Below, piece by piece: positions 54,186 to 61,993 of a DNA stretch of 64,000 bases. The notes under the pieces are model-generated. The model was not told the DNA's origin. It did not search any database and worked only from the letters and a program-made list of their open reading frames with translations. Source of the DNA: CAZTHM01 sp041946825 (GTDB lineage Bacteria > Acidobacteriota > Terriglobia > UBA7540). The stretch spans positions 186,001 to 250,000 of the forward strand of contig JBHGBD010000001.1 in the NCBI GenBank assembly GCA_041946825.1, read 5' to 3'. Numbering within the stretch: position 1 is the first letter of the stretch; every line of letters begins with the position of its first letter. The position numbers and the translations under genes are program-made.

Positions 54186-55069
54186 TGCGATTCGAAGGGC
54201 GGCGCGGCGCAGGCAGTGTCACGATCATCGGTCCTGGACGGCTGGGCCAGGCACTGGGCAAGATGCTTACGCAAGCGGGCGTGCCGATGGAGCTGGTCGT
54301 GGCGCGGCGCATATCACGAGCGCGACGAGCCGTGCGCTTCATTGGCGCAGGCCAAGCGGCTGCACTGGGTGATTTCCGAATCAATCGGGCCAAGGTCATC
54401 CTTCTGACCACAACCGACGCGGCCATCCGCCCTGTGGCGGAGGCTCTCGCCGCGCGCGGCATGGATTGGCGGGGAAAGGTCGTATTGCACACCTGCGGCT
54501 CCTTGCCGGCGTCGATCCTCCAATCCCTCGCGCGGCGTGGAGCGGCCATAGGTTCGATTCATCCCTTTCAGCCCATCCCGGACCCCGCCACCGGAGTTCA
54601 AACGCTGCCGGGGTGTTATTGGGCCGTTGAGGGTGCCGCCCCCGCCCGTGCGGCTGGAGAGGAGATCGTCCGTCTGCTGCGGGGAATCGCATTTCCGATT
54701 CGGCCTTCGCGCAAGGCGCTTTATCACGTTTCCGGTATTATGGTTTGCCCGGCGCTTCTTGGACTATTAAGCCATTCGGAGCGGCTGCTGACATTGGCGG
54801 GAGTTCCCTCCGATATCGCCCGCGCGATGTTGGCCCGCTCGGTGCGCGAGACGGTGGGAAATTTCACTCGCCTGGGTGGTCGGCGCGCGCTGACCGGTCC
54901 TGCCGCGCGCGGCGATTGGGCGACCCTGCGACGGCACTTCGCAGCGCTTCGCCGCGATGCGCCGGGTGTAGTTCCCGCATACGCGGCGCTGGTCTCCACC
55001 ATGCTCCGATTGACGGGAAAGCGGCCGCCGAGCGCGTTTAAAAAGGTTCTCCGAAATGCGGGTAATTGA
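54185..55069 (+). CDS. Rossmann-fold protein with DUF2520 domain
   Basis: The 294-residue protein has an N-terminal nucleotide-binding stretch (VTIIGPGRLGQALGKMLTQAG), a region HTCGSLPASILQSL and GSIHPFQPIPDPA, and then the C-terminal DUF2520 domain with YHVSGIMVCPALLGLLSHSERLLTLAGV. It looks like an NADP-type or F420-like dehydrogenase, but no substrate is known. It starts with a GTG sharing the last base of the amidohydrolase stop, so the two are coupled. The ComEA-like gene starts within its last 14 bases. Confidence 0.82.
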   Translation: MRFEGRRGAGSVTIIGPGRLGQALGKMLTQAGVPMELVVARRISRARRAVRFIGAGQAAALGDFRINRAKVILLTTTDAAIRPVAEALAARGMDWRGKVVLHTCGSLPASILQSLARRGAAIGSIHPFQPIPDPATGVQTLPGCYWAVEGAAPARAAGEEIVRLLRGIAFPIRPSRKALYHVSGIMVCPALLGLLSHSERLLTLAGVPSDIARAMLARSVRETVGNFTRLGGRRALTGPAARGDWATLRRHFAALRRDAPGVVPAYAALVSTMLRLTGKRPPSAFKKVLRNAGN

Positions 55070-55388
55070 CGTTTCATTCCTTGCACTCTCGCTCTTCCAT
55101 TCAACATTAATCGCGCAACAGAATCCTGAGGCTCCGAATGCGGCCAAGGTGGCGGAGCCTGCGGCCATAGTCGTGGACATCAATCGCGCAACTGCGGAGG
55201 ATTTCACCAAATTGCCGGGAATTGGACCGGAACTTGCGCGACGCATTGTAACTTTCCGTGAAAAGCATGGGCCGTTCAAGCGAGTCGAGGATCTGCTGGC
55301 GATTCGCGGTATCGGGCGCAAAAAGTGGAAGGTGATCCGCCCGTCCTTGAAGATCGATACGCCGTCGAAGAAGAAGGCTGAAGGCTAA
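55056..55388 (+). CDS. ComEA-type helix-hairpin-helix protein, exported
   Basis: The 110-residue protein has a signal peptide (VIDVSFLALSLFHSTLIAQ) and two helix-hairpin-helix motifs: DFTKLPGIGPELARRIVTFREKHGPFKRVEDLLAIRGIGRKKWKVIRP. ComEA binds incoming DNA in the periplasm during natural transformation. It could also have another DNA-linked role. The ATG is inside the end of the DUF2520 gene, so the three genes form an operon with the amidohydrolase. No other competence gene is in the window. Confidence 0.85.
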   Translation: MRVIDVSFLALSLFHSTLIAQQNPEAPNAAKVAEPAAIVVDINRATAEDFTKLPGIGPELARRIVTFREKHGPFKRVEDLLAIRGIGRKKWKVIRPSLKIDTPSKKKAEG

Positions 55389-55456
55389 TAATCTTGTGGG
55401 GGCAACAGGTCTTCCGGATTAGCGGCCGTTGACGGTCCATCAATTCCTTTCTGGCT

Positions 55457-56452
55457 TTAAGCCCCGGGGAAAAATTGCCGTAACACCCAGAAGCAGCCGC
55501 TGGCGACGACGCCGGAGACGGGGATGGTGAGGATCCATGCCCAGACAATGCGTCCGGCCACACCCCAGCGGACCGCGTTAAGTCGGTAGACGCTGCCGAC
55601 CCCCATGATGCCGCCGGCAATTGTATGCGTAGTTGAAACCGGGATTCCGGCCAACGCAGTGCCCAGAATACTGGTCGCGGCAGCGGTCTCCGCGCAGAAG
55701 CCCCCGACGGGCTTAAGCTTGGTAATTCTCATCCCCATCGTCTTGACAATTCGCCAGCCACCAGCGAGGGTTCCCAACCCGATGGCCGCGTGCGCCATGA
55801 GAACGACCCAAAAAGGAATATAAAAGTGATCCAATATGCCTGCCGTGACCAAGACACCCGAGATGATGCCCATGGTTTTTTGCGCGTCGTTCGTGCCGTG
55901 GCCAAAGCTGTAGGCTGCAGCAGAGAGCATCTGAAGCTTGCGGAAGTATCGATCTAGCCGGTGCGGAGACCACCTCTGGAAGATCCAGTAAACCGCAATC
56001 ATCAACGCGGCGCCCAGAACGAGACCGATAAGCGGCGAGAGGATGATAAAGAGGAGAGTCTTGGTCCAACCTCCTGGGATGATCACCCCCCACCCGGCCT
56101 TGGCCACCGCGGCTCCTGCATAGCCCCCGATCAAGGCGTGCGAAGAGCTTACGGGAAGCCCGAAGTACCAGGTAAAGAGATTCCAGAGGATGGCTCCTAT
56201 CAAGCCTGCGAGGATGACATAGAGGTTGACATACTGGAGATCGATCATCCCTTTGCCCATGGTCCTTGCTACTGCAGTCCCAAAAGTAAAGGCGGCGACA
56301 AAGTTGAAAAAAGCTGCCCAGACCACCGCCCAACGCGGGGAGAGCACGCGGGTGGAAACCACCGTGGCAATAGAGTTGGCGGCATCATGAAAGCCGTTCA
56401 GGAAGTCAAAGACCAGTGCAACCAGAATGATGGTGACCGCAAACCAGAACAT
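55457..56452 (-). CDS. pit: PiT-family inorganic phosphate transporter
   Basis: The 331-residue protein has about ten membrane helices and the two PiT signature halves: DFLNGFHDAANSIATVVSTRVLSPRWAVVWAA at the N-terminus with GLPVSSSHALIGGYAG, and SFGHGTNDAQKTMGIISG with GIPVSTTHTIAGGIMGVGS. It carries metal-phosphate or phosphate with protons or sodium. The DUF47 partner gene lies just upstream on the same strand, the usual arrangement. A hairpin in the gap at about 56527-56562 could attenuate the transcript. Confidence 0.93.
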   Translation of the reverse strand: MFWFAVTIILVALVFDFLNGFHDAANSIATVVSTRVLSPRWAVVWAAFFNFVAAFTFGTAVARTMGKGMIDLQYVNLYVILAGLIGAILWNLFTWYFGLPVSSSHALIGGYAGAAVAKAGWGVIIPGGWTKTLLFIILSPLIGLVLGAALMIAVYWIFQRWSPHRLDRYFRKLQMLSAAAYSFGHGTNDAQKTMGIISGVLVTAGILDHFYIPFWVVLMAHAAIGLGTLAGGWRIVKTMGMRITKLKPVGGFCAETAAATSILGTALAGIPVSTTHTIAGGIMGVGSVYRLNAVRWGVAGRIVWAWILTIPVSGVVASGCFWVLRQFFPGA

Positions 56453-56568
56453 AATCCTCGCTTTTCAGCCGCAGTCAGGCTTTTTCGGGAACACAAGTGA
56501 CTAGACGAGCGTCATTCAGACCGGCAGCGGGCCCCGGTCCACATCCTTGCCGGGGGCCCGATGTCCGT

Positions 56569-57180
56569 TCAAGCAGATTTCAGAACGACGGCTTCCAAAA
56601 CATCCGCCACGTCCGCGCACTTATCGGTCGTAGCTTCCAGCACTTCGTAGATCTCTTTCCACTTGATGATCTCGATGGGCTGGATGGAGTCCTCAAACAG
56701 CCGCGCCACGCATTCGCCTTTGATGCGGTCAGCCTCTTCTTCGATTTGCGAGATTTGTTCGCAGTACTCGAGGATGTTCTGAGGCTTGCCCAGTTCCCCT
56801 ACGGCCTTGAGGAGGATTTCGGTCCCATGCTGGATGACCTTGGAAAGCTGGCGCGCGCCGGGTGTTACTCCTGTAACCTTGTAAGTGATCAAGCGGCCGG
56901 CGACCGCATCGACCAGGTCCAGGACGTCATCCAGCGCCGAACCCAGCGAGTGGATGTCCTCACGGTCGAACGGGGTGATGAACGTCTGGTTCAACTTCAT
57001 CATCAGCCCGTGGGTGAGCTGGTCGCCCTTGTGCTCGATAAACTTAATTTCCGCCACTTGCTTCTCGACTTCCCGGAAGTCCTCGAAGAGGTCGACCAAG
57101 ATCTGGGCGGCTTTGTTGATGTTCTCGGCCTGCTCGCTAAACAAATCAAAGAATTTCTCGTCGCGAGGTATGAGTCTCAC
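56569..57180 (-). CDS. DUF47/PhoU-like phosphate transport regulator
   Basis: The 203-residue protein is all-helical, with RDEKFFDLFSEQAENINKAAQILVDL, IEHKGDQLTHGLMMKLNQTFITPFDREDIHSLGSALDDVLDLVDAV and IEEEADRIKGECVARLFE. These are PhoU/DUF47 signatures including the acidic metal motifs. It works with PiT transporters, probably as a gate or regulator. The start is GTG at 57180. The gene order DUF47-pit is the common one. An AT-rich region upstream may hold the promoter, but no clear Pho box was found. Confidence 0.9.
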   Translation of the reverse strand: MRLIPRDEKFFDLFSEQAENINKAAQILVDLFEDFREVEKQVAEIKFIEHKGDQLTHGLMMKLNQTFITPFDREDIHSLGSALDDVLDLVDAVAGRLITYKVTGVTPGARQLSKVIQHGTEILLKAVGELGKPQNILEYCEQISQIEEEADRIKGECVARLFEDSIQPIEIIKWKEIYEVLEATTDKCADVADVLEAVVLKSA

Positions 57181-57555
57181 GATTGCTCCTAGCTGGGGGT
57201 TTTGAGCCTTACATTCTCTGCGAAGCGCGCCAGGAACGCAAGTGACATCACTTCTCAGGCGAGGCCAGGGAATATCATCCCGATTCCGCCCCCAACTCTA
57301 CGCTAAATATATACACTTCAAGCGGTTACGGCCATTCCAGGGCCTCCGAATAGGATTGGGGAATCATCGGCAGAAGGCCCTCTTCCGCTCTTTTCGGCAT
57401 CCAACGGCCGACTCGAAGGCTTTAAGCTGCCGGGTGTCCCGGCGGAGGCCGAAAGGCCTATAATCCCGCAAGCAGCTCCGAATCCCGTCAAGCGCAGATC
57501 GTCGGCGCCGGGTGAAAATCGTAGGAGCGATACCTATTCTGAAGGAGAAAGTCTC
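57181..57555. other. Divergent intergenic region
   Basis: No gene was seen here. It lies between the DUF47 gene (leftward) and the glycosidase-like gene (rightward). An AT-rich patch near 57300-57315 (TAAATATATACA) could serve as a promoter on either strand. A good binding site, AAGGAG, precedes the rightward gene. Confidence 0.45.
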
Positions 57556-58674
57556 TTGAAACGACAATTGCTTTGTGCAGCCGCAATCCTGCTGTTGGCG
57601 TTCAGGGCGACGGCAGGCGACACTCGGCCGATTCTGGGGGCCAAAGTCTATCGTCCCGTCGCAACCCCCCAGGCGATTGTCGCGTTCGCAAAATCCGTAG
57701 GGCTCAACACGCTCTTTGTCGGCGATGAACTGGGAACCTCGCTGCCGTTTCGCGAAGGATGTCGTGCCGCCGGGCTGAAGTATTTCCTGATCATTCGAAC
57801 CTTCAACGATCCGGAAGCGGCAGAGCGCGATCCCAGCCTTGTCAGTGTTTCTCGCGATGGCAAGCCCGGCCGCCGAGGTGACGACGCGATGATTTGCCCC
57901 GCGCGCGCCGACTTCCGCCGCGCCAAGCTGGAGCGCATCCGGGGCGCAATTGACCGGCTCAAGCCCGACGGCATCACGCTTGATTACTTCCGGTTCTTCA
58001 TTTACTGGGAGGGTGTTGACCCCAAGACCGGCCCGGTGAATTTCCCGGCGTTCTGTTTCGACCCCTCCTGCTTGCAGGCCTTCATCGACAGCGGAGGCGT
58101 GAAGGTGCGCCACGCCGCAGTCAGCGACTTACTTGAGAAGAACCGTCCGCTTATCGACGAGATATGGCAGGAACATCGCGACGCTTGGTATGCATGGCGG
58201 ATCCGGCGCATCGAAGAGAACGCGCATGAGATGACGGGATTTATCCGTGGAGAGTATCCGGGCTTGCCAATTGTGCTGCATGCGGTGCCCTGGGCGCGGG
58301 ATGAGTTCGGGCACGCCCGCGAGCGAATCGTGGGGCAGGACTTCCGGCTGCTGGCACCATACTTTGATTACGTCTCCCCAATGGCCTATTCGGCGCTTAC
58401 GCGTCGCGGGCCGGGCTGGGTCGAGAAGCTGAACCAGTCGCTGCTTACTGAAATCCCGGCAAACAAGCTGCTCCCTTCCATAGAAGTCGGCCCAGATGGG
58501 CCGCAGTTCCCACCCATGACCGCCTCCCATTACGAAAGTGATCTCAAGGCCGCGCTCGCATTCAAGAACGGCGTCGTCCTATACCATTTGGAGCTTCTGA
58601 TGAATGACCCTGGAAAGCGCGAACTTACAGAGCGTGCCTTCACTTCCTACTGGAAGAGTTCGTCCGCGCGCTGA
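57556..58674 (+). CDS. Exported TIM-barrel glycoside-hydrolase-like protein
   Basis: The 372-residue protein has a signal peptide (LLCAAAILLLAFRATAG), then a TIM-barrel with GAKVYRPVATPQAIVAFAKSVGLNTLFVGDELG, LKPDGITLDYFRFFIYWEGVDP and YFDYVSPMAYSALTRRGPGWVEKL. These resemble GHL10/DUF4015-type glycosidase-like proteins. A carboxylate in GITLDYFRF is a plausible catalytic residue; activity is not proven. The start is TTG at 57556 with AAGGAG upstream. Its last 35 bases overlap, tail to tail, the anti-sigma gene. Confidence 0.7.
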   Translation: MKRQLLCAAAILLLAFRATAGDTRPILGAKVYRPVATPQAIVAFAKSVGLNTLFVGDELGTSLPFREGCRAAGLKYFLIIRTFNDPEAAERDPSLVSVSRDGKPGRRGDDAMICPARADFRRAKLERIRGAIDRLKPDGITLDYFRFFIYWEGVDPKTGPVNFPAFCFDPSCLQAFIDSGGVKVRHAAVSDLLEKNRPLIDEIWQEHRDAWYAWRIRRIEENAHEMTGFIRGEYPGLPIVLHAVPWARDEFGHARERIVGQDFRLLAPYFDYVSPMAYSALTRRGPGWVEKLNQSLLTEIPANKLLPSIEVGPDGPQFPPMTASHYESDLKAALAFKNGVVLYHLELLMNDPGKRELTERAFTSYWKSSSAR

Positions 58675-59422
58675 ACAGGCGCGCGAATTCCGCGAGTTCC
58701 GCGGCGTTGAGGTCGGAGACAGCCCGGAACATCATCTCTCCGTTGCTCCATGCTTGCGAGTTGTAGCCACTCGAAACGGCAGGTTTCAAGGGGATGAGAC
58801 GGTCAGAGTCTGCGGGCCAGATGAAGAGATTTATGAGATGCTTGCGGCGCTGATAGACCAGTGCGGCGACATTGCGGTCAAACAAGTAGTCGAGCCGGCC
58901 GCCTACCAGCGGGAAGCCTTCCTGAGCAAGATCGGGGACGGGAGGGGAGAAGTCCAGCTTGCCGGCAAACCAGGGTTTGACGGCGTGCTGATCCGAAGAT
59001 ACTACATCGGTTAGATGGTTTGCCATTAGCGAACGGATATGGGCGGATACAATCTCGTGTAGCTGCGCTTCCTGGGCGGAACGCCGCGAAAGCTGCTGTC
59101 GTACACCCAAGGATGTGATCAGGACTGCCGCAACGGCGGCGGCCGCGACAGCCCATCGCCACGACCCAAACCACACTCGGGGTGGCGCTGGTTTTGCACT
59201 CGCCTTGGCAAATGCCTTCTGCAGCTTGTGCGTCAAGTAAGGCGGCGCAGGGAAATAGAGGGAATTGTGACGTAGCCCTTTTTGCAGTATGCGCAGCGAT
59301 TCCCAGGCGGGGGCGCAAGTGCCGCAACCAGCAAGGTGCGATTCCACCTCGATACTATGGGCGAGGTCCAGCTCCCCATCGAGGTAGGCGTTCAGGAGTT
59401 TGCGGTTTTCGGGGCAATTCAC
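58640..59422 (-). CDS. Anti-sigma factor with zinc-binding motif
   Basis: The 260-residue protein starts with GTG at 59422, just after the sigma-factor stop. The N-terminal anti-sigma domain has HLAGCGTCAPAW, the H-x3-C-x2-C motif of ZAS anti-sigma factors. One membrane helix (WAVAAAAVAAVLITSLG, about residues 92-110) places a C-terminal sensor domain outside. It should hold the ECF sigma inactive until a signal. A longer open frame to 59635 is not supported by family comparison. Confidence 0.85.
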   Translation of the reverse strand: MNCPENRKLLNAYLDGELDLAHSIEVESHLAGCGTCAPAWESLRILQKGLRHNSLYFPAPPYLTHKLQKAFAKASAKPAPPRVWFGSWRWAVAAAAVAAVLITSLGVRQQLSRRSAQEAQLHEIVSAHIRSLMANHLTDVVSSDQHAVKPWFAGKLDFSPPVPDLAQEGFPLVGGRLDYLFDRNVAALVYQRRKHLINLFIWPADSDRLIPLKPAVSSGYNSQAWSNGEMMFRAVSDLNAAELAEFARLFSARTNSSSRK

Positions 59423-59423
59423 G

Positions 59424-59966
59424 CTAGCGCTCCTTCCCCGCGGATTCCAGCAGGCTCCGTTGCAGCTGCACCCGCGCCCGCGCAAGGCGCGACATGACCG
59501 TGCCAATAGGGACCCCGGTAATGTCGGCGATCTCCTTATAGGACATCCCCTCCATCTCGCGAAGCACGATCGCCTCGCGGTACTCTTCCGATAATCGCTC
59601 CATGGCGGCAGCAAGCTGACGCGAGTCGGCCTCACGTATCATCAGAGATTCCGGATTCGCCGTCTCCACACTGTGCAGCTCTTCATCAAACTCTGCGGCC
59701 GGATCGGATCGGCCGCGGCGCGACAGCCAGGTGAAACACGTGTTGCGGACTATAGCCAGAATCCAGCCGCGCGCGGACTCGCCATGAAAGCCGTCGAAAT
59801 GCTCGAGGGCACGCAGGAAGGCTTCCTGCACCATGTCCTCCGCGTCGTGGGCATTGCCGGTCAACCAGCGAGCAAGGTTGTAGGCGGCATCCAGGTGAGG
59901 CAGCAGCGCTTCCTCGAATCGTGCCTGTTGGGCTCCAGTTGACAAGCGTTTTCCCTGTCGTAGCAA
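59424..59966 (-). CDS. ECF-type RNA polymerase sigma factor
   Basis: The 180-residue protein has sigma region 2 (LDAAYNLARWLTGNAHDAEDMVQEAFLRALEHFDGF with ARGWILAIVRNTCFTWLSRRGR) and region 4 (LSEEYREAIVLREMEGMSYKEIADITGVPIGTVMSRLARARVQLQRSL). The start may be TTG at 59966 or a second TTG at 59945. It is encoded with an anti-sigma factor and has an ECF-type promoter in front (59983-60010). A matching promoter on the other strand (60015-60040) points to the metallophosphoesterase-cupredoxin operon as its target. Confidence 0.88.
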   Translation of the reverse strand: MLRQGKRLSTGAQQARFEEALLPHLDAAYNLARWLTGNAHDAEDMVQEAFLRALEHFDGFHGESARGWILAIVRNTCFTWLSRRGRSDPAAEFDEELHSVETANPESLMIREADSRQLAAAMERLSEEYREAIVLREMEGMSYKEIADITGVPIGTVMSRLARARVQLQRSLLESAGKER

Positions 59967-59982
59967 TCCTCCTATTAGACTC

Positions 59983-60010
59983 TAGACTCTCCCTTTAGGT
60001 TCTTTATTCC
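59983..60010 (-). promoter_or_regulatory. ECF-type promoter of the sigma/anti-sigma operon
   Basis: On the minus strand GGAAT (60006-60010) and GTCTA (59983-59987) are separated by 18 bases. This fits the -35 GGAA(T/C) and -10 GTCTA pattern of many ECF sigma factors. It lies just ahead of the sigma gene, so autoregulation is likely. Confidence 0.7.
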
Positions 60011-60014
60011 CGGA

Positions 60015-60040
60015 GGAATTTTTCTTCTTTGGTCTTGTCT
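60015..60040 (+). promoter_or_regulatory. ECF-type promoter of the metallophosphoesterase operon
   Basis: On the plus strand GGAAT (60015-60019) and GTCT (60037-60040) are separated by 17 bases. It is back to back with the promoter of the sigma operon. It predicts a start near 60047, which fits the metallophosphoesterase ATG at 60106 and argues against the earlier ATG at 60043. Confidence 0.68.
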
Positions 60041-60105
60041 CCATGACTGAAAGCGGAACGCCTACGGGCGCTCCTGAAATCTTGGCTCGAGAGGGAGGCA
60101 CGGGA

Positions 60106-61074
60106 ATGAACGACAAATTGGATGACTACATTACGCACGATTCGAGCGACGACGGCATCGACCGTCGAGGATTCCTTAAGTGCATGGCCTGGGCAGGGAC
60201 GGGAGCTCTTTGCGTCATGAAGGGGGGTGTCCTCACTTCTTACGCGCTCAACCGCGCGTCGAAGGGCACGGACGGAATGGCGGGCGAACTGGCCTTTGTT
60301 CAAATCAGCGACAGCCACATGGGCTTCAACAAGGCTGCCAATCCGGATGTGACAGGTACCCTGCAGGCGGCGATCGACAAGATCAATGCCCTCCCCAAGC
60401 TGCCGGAATTCATCCTGCACACAGGCGACATCACGCACCTTTCCAAACCGGGGGAGTTCGACACCGTTCAGGAAATGCTGAAGGGCATCAAGGGCACAGA
60501 AGTCTTCTACGTTCCGGGCGAGCACGACGTCCTGACTGACAACGGAAAGGACTACCTGGCGCGATTCGGCCGCGGGGCGGCGGGAGACGGTTGGTACAGC
60601 TTCGACAAGAAAGGAGTCCACTTCATCGGGCTCGTGAATGTCCTCAGCCTGAAAGCGGGCGGCTTGGGCGCGCTCGGCCATGAGCAACTGGAATGGCTTG
60701 AAGACGATGTAAAGCACCTCAAAAGCAGCACGCCGATCGTGGTCTTCGCACACGTTCCTTTATGGACGGTCTATCCCGACTGGGGCTGGGGGACCGAGGA
60801 CAGCGCCCAGGCGCTTGCCTACCTGAAGCGGTTCGGGTCAGTGACAGTGCTCAACGGACATATCCACCAGACCATGCAGAAAACCGAGGGTAACGTGACC
60901 TTCCACACGGCCATGTCCACGGCGTTCCCGCAGCCTGCGCCTGGCACTGCTCCGTCACCGGGACCGATGAAAGTTCCGGCGGAGAAGCTGCGCAGTGTTC
61001 TCGGCCTGACGAGCGTCGGGTTCGCGCGAGGCAGGCACATGCTGGGCTTGGTCGATAAAACACTCGAAGCGTAA
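60106..61074 (+). CDS. Tat-exported metallophosphoesterase
   Basis: The 322-residue protein has a Tat leader (DRRGFLKCMAWAGTGALC) and a calcineurin-like fold with QISDSHMGF (D-x-H), HTGDITHL (GD), VPGEHDV (GN-type, here with E-H-D), AHVPLW and NGHIHQTMQ (GHxH). It should hydrolyse a phosphomonoester or diester in the periplasm, with two metals. GGGAGGCACGGGA precedes the ATG at 60106. It heads an operon with a cupredoxin and a membrane protein and is divergent from the ECF sigma gene. The substrate cannot be named. Confidence 0.88.
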   Translation: MNDKLDDYITHDSSDDGIDRRGFLKCMAWAGTGALCVMKGGVLTSYALNRASKGTDGMAGELAFVQISDSHMGFNKAANPDVTGTLQAAIDKINALPKLPEFILHTGDITHLSKPGEFDTVQEMLKGIKGTEVFYVPGEHDVLTDNGKDYLARFGRGAAGDGWYSFDKKGVHFIGLVNVLSLKAGGLGALGHEQLEWLEDDVKHLKSSTPIVVFAHVPLWTVYPDWGWGTEDSAQALAYLKRFGSVTVLNGHIHQTMQKTEGNVTFHTAMSTAFPQPAPGTAPSPGPMKVPAEKLRSVLGLTSVGFARGRHMLGLVDKTLEA

Positions 61075-61097
61075 TTCCAATTCAAAAGGAGGAAAAC

Positions 61098-61454
61098 ATG
61101 CGAAAGCACTTTGCTATTTTGGGGCTGGTGACGCTTGCTCTGGTCGTGATGGCCACGGCATCTGCGCGGCCTCAGGTGGAAACCACCGGGAAAAGCGCAT
61201 CCGGAGAGCACACCGAAGTCTCCATCGACAACTTCAGTTTCGGCCCCGCCACGCTGACGATCAATGCTGGCACGACTGTCACCTGGACGAACAAGGACGA
61301 CGTGCCGCACAACGTCATCAGCGACGACAAACTCTTCGCTTCGCCCGTGCTCGACACCGACGAGAGCTTCTCTTACACCTTTACCAAGCCCGGCACTTTC
61401 GGATACTACTGCTCCATCCATCCGAAGATGACTGCGAAGGTTACGGTGAAGTGA
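61098..61454 (+). CDS. Cupredoxin (plastocyanin/azurin-like)
   Basis: The 118-residue protein has a signal peptide (FAILGLVTLALVVMATASA) and a blue-copper fold: VSIDNFSFGPATLTINAGTTVTWTNKDDVPHNVISDD and FGYYCSIHPKMTAKVTV. The copper ligands are His in VPHN and Cys, His, Met in YYCSIHPKM. It is a periplasmic electron carrier or copper-binding protein. AGGAGGAAAAC precedes the ATG. It follows the phosphatase by 23 bases, so it is in the same transcript. Confidence 0.92.
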   Translation: MRKHFAILGLVTLALVVMATASARPQVETTGKSASGEHTEVSIDNFSFGPATLTINAGTTVTWTNKDDVPHNVISDDKLFASPVLDTDESFSYTFTKPGTFGYYCSIHPKMTAKVTVK

Positions 61455-61493
61455 TGTGGGGGTACTGGAGCGTCGAATCTGAGGTGGGCGACC

Positions 61494-61955
61494 GTGGCGA
61501 TGGCTGGAATCCTACATCTCGGCGGGCCAAGTCGGGCGGAGCTGAACCTGATCCTACAAGCCGCGTTGGCTGTGGCCATGACCGTGGGCGTGATTTGCGT
61601 TCGCAGAACGTACTACCGCGCCCACGGCAGGATCCAGGCCTCCGTCGTAACACTCAACCTGGTGGTAATCGGCGCCCTCATGCTCCCTTACTTTCCTCGA
61701 AATCTCCTGAGGAAAGCTCCAAGCGTGTTCACGCGCCCGTACATTGCAGTCGTCGCGGTTCACGCTCTCTTTGGCGCTGCCGCTGAGTTGCTAGGCCTCT
61801 ACGTTGTTCTCAGCGCGGGGACACGTCTGTTGCCGCAGCGGTTTCGCCTTCGCAACTACAGACTTTGGATGCGGGCCACCTTCATGCTGTGGTGGGTGTC
61901 AATTCTCACCGGGGCAACCGTGTATTACGTCTGGTATTTGGCGCCGGCCGGTTGA
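61494..61955 (+). CDS. Four-helix membrane protein, DUF420-like
   Basis: The 153-residue protein has four membrane helices (about residues 18-36, 50-68, 81-104 and 130-148). It contains RTYYRAHGRIQASVVTLNLVVIGALMLPYF and RLRNYRLWMRATFMLWWVSILTGATVYYVWYL. It resembles DUF420, small proteins often found with heme or copper oxidase genes. It starts at GTG 61494 or ATG 61500. It follows the cupredoxin by 39 bases, so the three genes form an operon likely to concern a periplasmic redox or copper task. Confidence 0.75.
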   Translation: MAMAGILHLGGPSRAELNLILQAALAVAMTVGVICVRRTYYRAHGRIQASVVTLNLVVIGALMLPYFPRNLLRKAPSVFTRPYIAVVAVHALFGAAAELLGLYVVLSAGTRLLPQRFRLRNYRLWMRATFMLWWVSILTGATVYYVWYLAPAG

Positions 61956-61993
61956 GTTACAGTGGAGTCGCGAGCGCTGACCGCACGTGGGAG

